From the NCBI GenBank assembly GCA_910585005.1, contig CAJUCN010000050.1:1-5798 (forward strand): DNA of 5,798 bases. The letters are read 5' to 3'. Origin of the DNA: an uncultured Lachnospiraceae bacterium. GTDB lineage: Bacteria > Bacillota > Clostridia > Lachnospirales > Lachnospiraceae. This document shows positions 1 to 4,512 of this stretch, piece by piece; positions within the stretch are counted from its first letter, which is position 1, and each line of letters begins with the position of its first letter. The notes under the pieces were generated by a model, which was given only the letters and a program-made list of their open reading frames with translations, did not search any database and was not told where the DNA came from. The position numbers and the translations under genes are program-made.

Positions 1-2
1 TG

Positions 3-196
3 GACAGGATGGACTTATCAAAAGAAATCCGGCTGCTGATCGACCGGTACGTCAGCGAGCAGAACGCGCATAGCACTTGTGCTATTGATCCCGGTTTGGG
101 ATGCTCGCCTACCTGCTTGGCTTTTCCGACTGCAAAGCCATGTTTTTAGGGAAATGCCTGCCGACAGAAGCAAAAGAAATGAACACAGAATTGTAA
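3..196 (+). pseudogene. Tail of a small unknown protein, apparently frameshifted
   Basis: I do not recognise this protein. One frame is open from the window edge to a TAG at 147-149 and begins DRMDLSKEIRLLIDRYVSEQ, which looks like a real amphipathic, charged coding sequence. After about residue 22 it degrades into Cys/Pro-rich sequence. A second plus frame, open only from 89 after a TGA at 86-88, reads FGMLAYLLGFSDCKAM and continues to a TAA at 194-196. This also looks protein-like. The simplest reading is one gene whose C-terminal half has slipped into another frame, with the 16-nt hairpin at 70-85 at the switch point. No upstream start can be judged because the window begins inside it. The alternative is two unrelated chance frames. 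Confidence 0.3.
70..85. repeat. Perfect 7-bp inverted repeat (hairpin), 2-nt loop
   Basis: ATAGCAC (70-76) and GTGCTAT (79-85) are exact reverse complements separated by TT. The hairpin sits where the two protein-like reading frames at 3-149 and 89-196 exchange. It has no T-tract on either side, so it is not an obvious terminator. It could be a recombination or insertion scar, but nothing else supports that. Confidence 0.5.
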
Positions 197-625
197 CTGC
201 AAAAAAAGCCGGACAGGACGGAAAGGCTGCGGATGTTTCCTGAACCATGCCCGCTCGTCATCCGGCGTGACCGTTATCTTCTTGAAATAAACAAGGGAAC
301 CGAAGAGAGGCTGTGATCCCAGGTCTGCCGGAATCAGCCGCAGAGCCTGTTTTGCAGTGACATTCATAAAAACAGAGCAGTCCACTTTTGCATAAGAGCA
401 GGCATAATAAAAAGCATTGAGCGATTTTGCGGTTATACCGGACAAAAAGTGTCTGTACAGGGAGCGTATGGAATCCGCAGATTCCATTGCCAGTATAGCT
501 AATACAAGCAAAACAAGCTTTCAGCCGTAGGGGCAGCAAAGGTGGAAAAATATACAGAAAAATATCGAAAAAGCCTGCCAATTATGTGTTTGTCATTGTA
601 TAATAAGGTTGTCGTATGAGGTCAC
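146..625 (-). pseudogene. Degenerate IS4-like DDE transposase, N-terminal part only
   Basis: The segment VLAILAMESADSIRSLYRHF and the following stretch to PADLGSQPLF (about 302-520) match my memory of the N-terminus of a DDE (IS4-like) transposase common in Clostridia. The same frame can be followed upstream to a GTG at 625 preceded by AAGAA. The product would begin MTSYDNLIIQ but is interrupted by two in-frame TGA codons, at 593-595 and 521-523. Downstream of GSQPLF (302) the expected continuation with the first catalytic Asp (family form CIDDT, from memory) is absent. The frame instead runs through unrelated sequence to a stop at 146-148. All DDE catalytic residues are therefore missing and the gene cannot be active. 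The breakpoint near 302 marks the end of the recognisable IS sequence. The family name is recalled, not searched; the pseudogene status is seen directly. Confidence 0.65.
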
Positions 626-681
626 TTCTTTCGTGTATTTTTGTTCGCAAACTTATTATACACCAGAGCGCCTCATACGGC
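597..681. repeat. Two crossing inverted-repeat pairs around the transposase start
   Basis: Pair A is exact over 11 bp: TGTATAATAAG at 597-607 and its reverse complement at 652-662. Pair B is CGTATGAGG at 613-621 against CCTCATACG at 671-679, extendable to 611-681 with G-T pairs. The order on the strand is A-B-A'-B', so the pairs interlock rather than nest. In minus-strand RNA, B covers the GTG start (623-625) of the decayed transposase. Pair A contains a TATAAT on each strand. This is probably the subterminal, regulatory end of the old insertion sequence; the exact element boundary is not visible. Confidence 0.6.
655..660 (-). promoter_or_regulatory. Possible -10 box (TATAAT) for the decayed transposase
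   Basis: Minus-strand TATAAT matches the consensus -10 exactly and lies about 30 nt upstream of the GTG at 625. No good -35 hexamer is seen 16-18 nt further upstream. The box lies inside repeat arm A', so another explanation is simply an AT-rich repeat. Confidence 0.3.
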
Positions 682-690
682 ATTTCTTTT

Positions 691-726
691 AAAAAGTTGT
701 AAAGTGGTGTGAATATTACTTCAACT
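691..726 (-). terminator. Probable intrinsic terminator after the HPr-like gene
   Basis: In minus-strand RNA, AGUUG (726-722) pairs with CAACU (699-695), and AAGU (721-718) pairs with ACUU (705-702), with a 2-nt bulge and a 12-nt loop. The hairpin runs straight into five U (695-691). It begins 10 nt after the stop of the HPr-like gene, the right place to end the ptsI cluster transcript. The stem is AU-rich and so only moderately strong. Confidence 0.5.
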
Positions 727-735
727 ACTCAATAT

Positions 736-969
736 TTACACAGCTATATACTGCTTCAACATTTCCATGTATTCATCCTTCCACTCCTCAATTTCCAGAG
801 TAACCGTCTTAGACAGATCCAGGCTAAAAATGCCCATAATTGATTTTGCATCAATAATGTAACGTCCGCTTGATATTGTTACATCACCGTCTATTTTGCT
901 GACCATATTTACAAAATCCTTAACTCCATCTATAGAGTGCAGAGAAATTATCATCTCTCTTTTCATCAC
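736..969 (-). CDS. HPr-family protein lacking the His-15 site (Crh-like)
   Basis: This 77-aa protein (76 if the adjacent ATG at 966 is used instead of GTG) has the HPr fold signature: an N-terminal strand, a helix, SGRYIIDAKSIMGIFSL at about 34-50, then a strand and C-terminal helix. AKSIMGIFSL matches the HPr regulatory region, and Ser43 aligns with Ser-46, the HPr kinase target in Firmicutes. The active-site loop of true HPr (GLHARPA with His-15 and Arg-17) is replaced by a shorter SIDGVKDFV, so PEP-dependent phosphotransfer from Enzyme I is unlikely. By analogy with Bacillus Crh, which also lacks His-15, a role in catabolite regulation through the serine is inferred, not shown. GGAGGG at 976-981 lies 6 nt before the GTG and 9 nt before the ATG. 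It is the last gene of the ptsI cluster, 20 nt after the broken amylosucrase. The family assignment is confident; the function is not. Confidence 0.8.
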   Translation of the reverse strand: MMKREMIISLHSIDGVKDFVNMVSKIDGDVTISSGRYIIDAKSIMGIFSLDLSKTVTLEIEEWKDEYMEMLKQYIAV

Positions 970-975
970 TTTTTT

Positions 976-981
976 CCCTCC
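976..981 (-). promoter_or_regulatory. Ribosome binding site of the HPr-like gene
   Basis: GGAGGG lies in the 20-nt gap after the amylosucrase-like stop. It is 6 nt from the GTG at 969 and 9 nt from the ATG at 966, so it does not decide between the two starts. Confidence 0.65.
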
Positions 982-989
982 ATTTCTTC

Positions 990-2123
990 TTAATTGAATA
1001 ATGCCACCAGCTTTTCCTTTTCACTCTTCCGAACTACGGCAAGCACTGAAACATCCCATGTATCAATTGTCCAAACATCTGCAGATACATCAAACGCAGA
1101 ATGATTTGTTTTAAGGCGCTCAAGATATTTGATGCCGTCAAACAGCTTCTGCTGGACACTTCCCTGCACCTTTCTCTTTTCTGCCAGTTCCCAACAAAAA
1201 TTTCCTCTATGCAAATACCTGGAATCATCGCAGTTTTCCGGAATCTGATGGTAGGAATAATCATTTTCCTGCCCGATTTCATCGCCACTGTAAATCACAG
1301 GTATTCCTGATTGCGTCAGCATGTAAGCATGAAGCATCAAGTCCAGCTTAATTGCTTTCTCTAAGTCCCGCCCATTCCTCTCATACAATGCTTTCTCAAT
1401 TCCACATAAAGAAGCAGTAGTGCCACAAAGTCTCGCATCACCAGATGCAGGGTCTGAATTATATAATTCTCCCCTTGCAAAAGACCCTGGATATTGCCCT
1501 GTCAAAAAATCATTAAGATATTTCTTATGGCTTACTTCTCCGATTCCAAACTGCATCAGCCAAAGGTAATCCAATCCCCAGCCAATATCATCATGGCACC
1601 GAAGATAATTCAAGAATACATATTCTTTGGGAAGTCGATTGACAATATCCATCTGCGCCCGCAGCAGCCTGACATCCCTGGTGGCTACTGTACTCCATGT
1701 AGTCGCCATTGTAGTAACATTATAAAGCATATGGCACTCCGGCTTTTCCACTGTTCCAAAGTAAGGGACTACTTTATCCGGGTCCATAACCACCTCTCCA
1801 AGCAACAACACTCCCGGACAAACAATTTCACAGATTATCCGAAGAATTCGTACAATGGTATGAACCTGTGGAAGGTTCCGGCAGTCAGTACCAAGCTGCT
1901 TCCAAATATAAGGAACCGCATCAATCCGTATAATATCAACTCCCTTATTGACCAGATTCAGCATATTGTACACCATTTCATTAAACACAATTGGATTCCA
2001 GTAATTCAAATCCCATTGATATGGATAGAATGTAGTCATCACAAATTTTCCCAGTTCAGGAAGCCACGTATAATTTCCCGGTGCCGTGATCGGAAATACC
2101 TCTGCCATGGCAATCCTCCGCAA
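990..2123 (-). CDS. Amylosucrase-like GH13 catalytic fragment (broken gene)
   Basis: The 377-aa frame is the C-terminal two thirds of a GH13 subfamily-4 protein (amylosucrase/sucrose hydrolase), which normally splits sucrose and may build glucan. Visible motifs are YQWDLNY (35-41); GVDIIRIDAV with nucleophile Asp68, followed by WKQLGT; LLGEVV with acid/base Glu110; LNYLRCHDDIGW with His177-Asp178; and GSFARGE and IYSGDEIG (about 213-284). Recognisable homology begins at EVFPITAPG (residue 8). The N-terminal helical domain and conserved region I (Asp...Asn-His) are missing because of an upstream deletion and frameshift. The C-terminus stops at VALFN, about 50 residues short of a usual C-terminal beta-sandwich by my recollection. 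The Met at 2123 is an artefact of the frame, not a real start. The remaining protein is unlikely to be active. The frame is otherwise intact and well conserved, so the damage may be recent. Confidence 0.75.
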   Translation of the reverse strand: MRRIAMAEVFPITAPGNYTWLPELGKFVMTTFYPYQWDLNYWNPIVFNEMVYNMLNLVNKGVDIIRIDAVPYIWKQLGTDCRNLPQVHTIVRILRIICEIVCPGVLLLGEVVMDPDKVVPYFGTVEKPECHMLYNVTTMATTWSTVATRDVRLLRAQMDIVNRLPKEYVFLNYLRCHDDIGWGLDYLWLMQFGIGEVSHKKYLNDFLTGQYPGSFARGELYNSDPASGDARLCGTTASLCGIEKALYERNGRDLEKAIKLDLMLHAYMLTQSGIPVIYSGDEIGQENDYSYHQIPENCDDSRYLHRGNFCWELAEKRKVQGSVQQKLFDGIKYLERLKTNHSAFDVSADVWTIDTWDVSVLAVVRKSEKEKLVALFN

Positions 2124-2351
2124 GACATTCTAAATCCTCCATAGAACCTAACTCCGGTTTTACTTTTCGGAAATCAGATACTGCATAACCCCCGTCACTT
2201 CTTCCTTCCGGTGAATCCAGAAGCGGCATCAGGATTCAAACATATCCTGCTGATTTCCGTATAGCTCGCAGCACAGCCATTTCAATTCATCATAATGCTT
2301 CAGAAAACGGTCTTTATATTCTTTTAGAGTAGATTCTACATGGAACCTCAC
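2092..2351 (-). pseudogene. Detached N-terminal pieces of the amylosucrase-like gene
   Basis: A GTG at 2351, 6 nt after a strong AAGGAGGG, starts a 40-codon piece with DRFLKHYDELKWLCCELYG, typical of the helical N-terminus of amylosucrase-like proteins. It ends at TGA 2229-2231. A second piece in another frame (2229-2092) reads MPLLDSPEGRSDGGYAVSDF and on to LAEDCHGRGIS, the part of the barrel just before conserved region I. The third frame (990-2123) then takes over at EVFPITAPG. Between pieces one and two about 80 family residues are missing; between two and three the region I segment (family DFVMNH) is missing. The junction near 2092-2105 reads sensibly in both frames, as a short-homology deletion would leave. 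Together the pieces show the gene once began at 2351 as the second gene of the ptsI cluster. Confidence 0.75.
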
Positions 2352-2357
2352 CGCAAT

Positions 2358-2365
2358 CCCTCCTT
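2358..2365 (-). promoter_or_regulatory. Ribosome binding site overlapping the ptsI stop codon
   Basis: AAGGAGGG on the minus strand overlaps the ptsI TAA (2364-2366) and lies 6 nt before the GTG at 2351. It fixes the original start of the amylosucrase-like gene and suggests translational coupling to ptsI. Confidence 0.7.
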
Positions 2366-3974
2366 ACAAATTACAAATCTCATTTCTCACCGGAAGAACA
2401 AAAGAAGGCGATACGGAAAGTTCATCGAGGCCCATCTCCACAAAGGTTTTTGTTAGTGTAAGGTCTGCCCCTAATTCTCCGCAGATGCCTACCCATGCCC
2501 CATGCTCATGTGCATTATCCACTACCATCTTAATTGCCTTCAGAACCGCTGGATGATGTGGGTCATAAATATGATCCAGTTTCGGATTCTGCCTGTCAAT
2601 GGCCAGCGTATACTGTGTCAGATCATTCGTTCCGATACTGAAAAAATCCACTTCCTTTGCAAGTTCTCCGCTTTCAAAAACTGCTGCCGGCGTTTCAATC
2701 ATGATACCTGTTTCCACATCCTGATACGGAACCTCTTTCTCTTTTAATTCTTCCTTAACTTCTTCCAGAATTCTTTTTGCCTCCCTTACTTCCTTTACGG
2801 AAATAATCATTGGAAACATAATAGAAATATTTCCAAATGAACTGGCCCGCAGAATCGCCCTGAGCTGTGTCCAGAAAATTTCGGGCTGACTCAGGCAGAT
2901 CTGAATCGCACGGTATCCCATCGCAGGATTATCCTCTTTATCCAAATTGAAGTAATCCACCTGTTTATCCGCCCCGATATCCAATGTACGAATAATTACT
3001 TTCTTACCTCCCATGCTTTCAGCCACCGTCTTATAAGCCTGGAACTGCTCCTCTTCCGAAGGGAAGTCCTTCGACTCCAGATATAAAAACTCACTGCGGA
3101 ACAAACCGATTCCTTCTGCATCATTCTGCAACGCACTTACTGTATCTGCCACATTTCCAATATTGGCATAAAGATGGATTTTCCTGCCCCCTTTTGTAAC
3201 AGTCTCCCTGCCTTTCAGCTCCTGCATCAGCAGTTTCTTCTTTTCGTCTTCCGCAATGCGGTTCTCCATCCGTTCCATACAGCCACTGTCCGGCTCTACA
3301 TAAACAGTTCCGGTATAGCCATCAACCGCTGCCATCTTTCCATTCCATTCCCTGCTTATATCAACTCCGATAACCGCCGGGATATTCATAGTCCTTGCCA
3401 GGATTGCTGTGTGGGAATTGGAAGAGCCGTATCTGGTCACAAATGCAAGGATCTTAGACTTATCAAGCTGGACTGTTTCACTGGGAGCCAGATCATCTGC
3501 CACCAAAATAACCGGTTCTTTCAACGCACCCATATCCGTTCCATTTCCCAGAAGAACCGAAACCAGCCGTTCAGAAATATCTTTGACATCTGCCGCTCTT
3601 GCTTTCATGTATTCATCGTCCATTTGAGAAAACATTTTAGAGAAATTATCCCCTGTCATTGCCACGGCATATTCTGCATTTACTTTCTGTTCGCGGATCA
3701 TACTATGGATAGATTCCAGATAATCCTCATCTTCCATCATCATCTTATGTACTTCAAAAACAGCCGCGTTATCCTCTCCGACTTCTTTCAAAGCCTTTTG
3801 ATAAATCCTGTCAAGCTGCCCGAGCGCCACCACCTTTGCCGCTTCGAACCGTTTTATCTCTTCCTCTGTTTCCTCAATACGATTCCTCTTAACAATATTT
3901 TCATTTTTTTCATAATAAAATATCCTGCCAACAGCAACCTTTTGAAAAATGGATTTACCCGTATAGCTTTCCAC
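2364..3974 (-). CDS. ptsI: PTS Enzyme I (phosphoenolpyruvate-protein phosphotransferase)
   Basis: Enzyme I is cytoplasmic. It takes phosphate from PEP onto a histidine and passes it to HPr, the first step of PTS sugar uptake. The 536-aa frame has all three regions: an N-terminal HPr-binding helical part (about 1-145); the phosphohistidine domain with SSNSHTAILARTMNIPAV, active His188; and a C-terminal PEP-binding barrel. The barrel shows GLFRSEF (Arg293), RTLDIGADK (329-337), MFPMI (387-391), GIMIETPA (Glu427), GTNDLTQY (448-455) and GICGE with Cys498. It ends at NEICNL, roughly 30-35 residues shorter than the 570-575 aa Bacillus and E. coli enzymes. All catalytic residues are present, so it is probably functional. 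GGGAGG at 3984-3989 lies 9 nt before the GTG start. It heads a cluster with an amylosucrase-like gene and an HPr-like gene. The local HPr-like protein lacks His-15, so the partner HPr must be encoded elsewhere. Confidence 0.97.
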   Translation of the reverse strand: MESYTGKSIFQKVAVGRIFYYEKNENIVKRNRIEETEEEIKRFEAAKVVALGQLDRIYQKALKEVGEDNAAVFEVHKMMMEDEDYLESIHSMIREQKVNAEYAVAMTGDNFSKMFSQMDDEYMKARAADVKDISERLVSVLLGNGTDMGALKEPVILVADDLAPSETVQLDKSKILAFVTRYGSSNSHTAILARTMNIPAVIGVDISREWNGKMAAVDGYTGTVYVEPDSGCMERMENRIAEDEKKKLLMQELKGRETVTKGGRKIHLYANIGNVADTVSALQNDAEGIGLFRSEFLYLESKDFPSEEEQFQAYKTVAESMGGKKVIIRTLDIGADKQVDYFNLDKEDNPAMGYRAIQICLSQPEIFWTQLRAILRASSFGNISIMFPMIISVKEVREAKRILEEVKEELKEKEVPYQDVETGIMIETPAAVFESGELAKEVDFFSIGTNDLTQYTLAIDRQNPKLDHIYDPHHPAVLKAIKMVVDNAHEHGAWVGICGELGADLTLTKTFVEMGLDELSVSPSFVLPVRNEICNL

Positions 3975-3983
3975 TACTCTATA

Positions 3984-3989
3984 CCTCCC
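3984..3989 (-). promoter_or_regulatory. Ribosome binding site of ptsI
   Basis: GGGAGG lies 9 nt upstream of a GTG at 3974. No ATG is close, so it supports the GTG start. Confidence 0.7.
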
Positions 3990-4032
3990 TATTTAGTCAA
4001 GTCTTTTTTCCTTATTTTTCAAGGATTTTTTA

Positions 4033-4061
4033 GTTATATATCTCAGATGAATGAGCCAGGA
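4033..4061 (-). promoter_or_regulatory. Weak candidate ptsI promoter
   Basis: The only promoter-like element in the AT-rich ptsI leader (3975-4064) is a -10-like TATAAC at 4038-4033. The hexamer 17 nt upstream (TCCTGG, 4061-4056) is a poor -35. It lies right at the likely boundary with the IS110-type element, so the native -35 may have been lost or replaced. A downstream TTGAAA near 4020 has no matching -10. Confidence 0.2.
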
Positions 4062-4085
4062 TAATGGACATTTCTTTGTATCTGG

Positions 4086-4123
4086 TACGAAAATAGAGGT
4101 GTTGGGGTATACGAAATAGAACG
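4086..4123. repeat. Pair of short direct repeats, 24-bp spacing
   Basis: TACGAAAATAGAGG (4086-4099) and TACGAAATAGAACG (4110-4123) share TACGAAA and ATAGA, with one extra A in the first copy. They lie close to the presumed element end and could be transposase-binding sites, remains of nested insertions, or chance. Confidence 0.45.
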
Positions 4124-4419
4124 TCTTCCGTTTCCGCTCTACATGGCCTTGTGTATGCCCCTCCTTCTACGGCAGCGAACCTCCCGTGTCTACCAGGATC
4201 ACCAGCATCTCTGCCGGGTCCTAACTTCCTTCGTCCCGCCTGTCCATAACCAGGGTGTCAGCTTAGCTCCTTTACAGGGTCATGCCCTATGGATAATATT
4301 CCTGCCGACTACCGGCTCATTCTTTGTCATAAGTCTTACTGACCTGTCTCATATGCTTCCCTCACCGGCACCTTTCGGTGGACGTTTTCCCGGATCGTTC
4401 CCCATACTTTCCAGCTTTC

Positions 4420-4480
4420 CTGTCACAGCTGGATTCAACTCTCAATCAAAATTTTTGAAAGTTCAACCCAACTATGACAG
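4420..4480. repeat. 61-nt near-perfect inverted repeat after the transposase gene
   Basis: In minus-strand RNA, CUGUCAUAGUUGGGUUGAACU (4480-4460) pairs with positions 4440-4420 over 21 positions. There is one G-G mismatch and a few G-U pairs. A further inner stem UCAAAA-A-UUUUGA lies in the loop. The hairpin starts 32 nt after the transposase stop codon. No U-tract follows it, so it is not a classic terminator. It may protect the transposase mRNA, separate it from the guide RNA, or form the first stem of that RNA. Confidence 0.8.
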
Positions 4481-4512
4481 GGCATTGCCTGCTTGTGGTT
4501 TATGTTCGTTTA

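Larger units (their letters stand above)
4065..4512 (-). ncRNA. Candidate IS110-family bridge/seek RNA region (3' non-coding)
   Basis: There is no believable gene in these 450 bases. The minus-strand RNA can form a run of hairpins: a 61-nt long hairpin (4480-4420); CACC-GAAA-GGUG (4380-4369); GCCGG-UAG-UCGGC (4316-4304); AUAGGG-CAUGA-CCCUGU (4290-4274); CCUG with an 8-nt loop and CAGG (4254-4239); a 7-bp stem capped by GAGA (4219-4201); and a 5-bp stem at 4198-4182. Several have GNRA-type loops. IS110-superfamily elements are known to encode a structured guide RNA in their non-coding part that pairs with target and donor DNA. The location and structure match that here; the exact RNA ends are unknown. 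Structures were drawn by hand, not folded by program. Confidence 0.45.

Noticed and set aside
18..248. Minus-strand 76-codon frame with a hydrophobic stretch (possible membrane peptide)
   Set aside because: It overlaps the transposase relic tail and the plus-strand protein-like frames, has no ribosome site, and its hydrophobic part is read out of frame through repetitive sequence.
521..595. TGA recoding (read as an amino acid) in the transposase frame
   Set aside because: ptsI and the IS110 gene use TGG for Trp and contain no internal TGA, and the transposase is truncated anyway, so ordinary decay is simpler.
1494..2144. 216-codon plus-strand frame
   Set aside because: Antisense to the clearly conserved amylosucrase-like gene; composition is that of a shadow frame.
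3174..4064. 296-codon plus-strand frame
   Set aside because: Lies opposite ptsI, rich in His/Phe/Cys as expected from reverse reading of charged codons, with no domain.
4118..4140. Possible terminator hairpin AGAGCG/CGUUCU at the element end
   Set aside because: Six pairs with a G-U, an 11-nt loop, and only AUUUCG after it; too weak to call.
4080..4512. Group II intron or CRISPR-like array
   Set aside because: No intron domain V/VI signature or reverse transcriptase, and no regularly spaced repeats beyond one imperfect pair.
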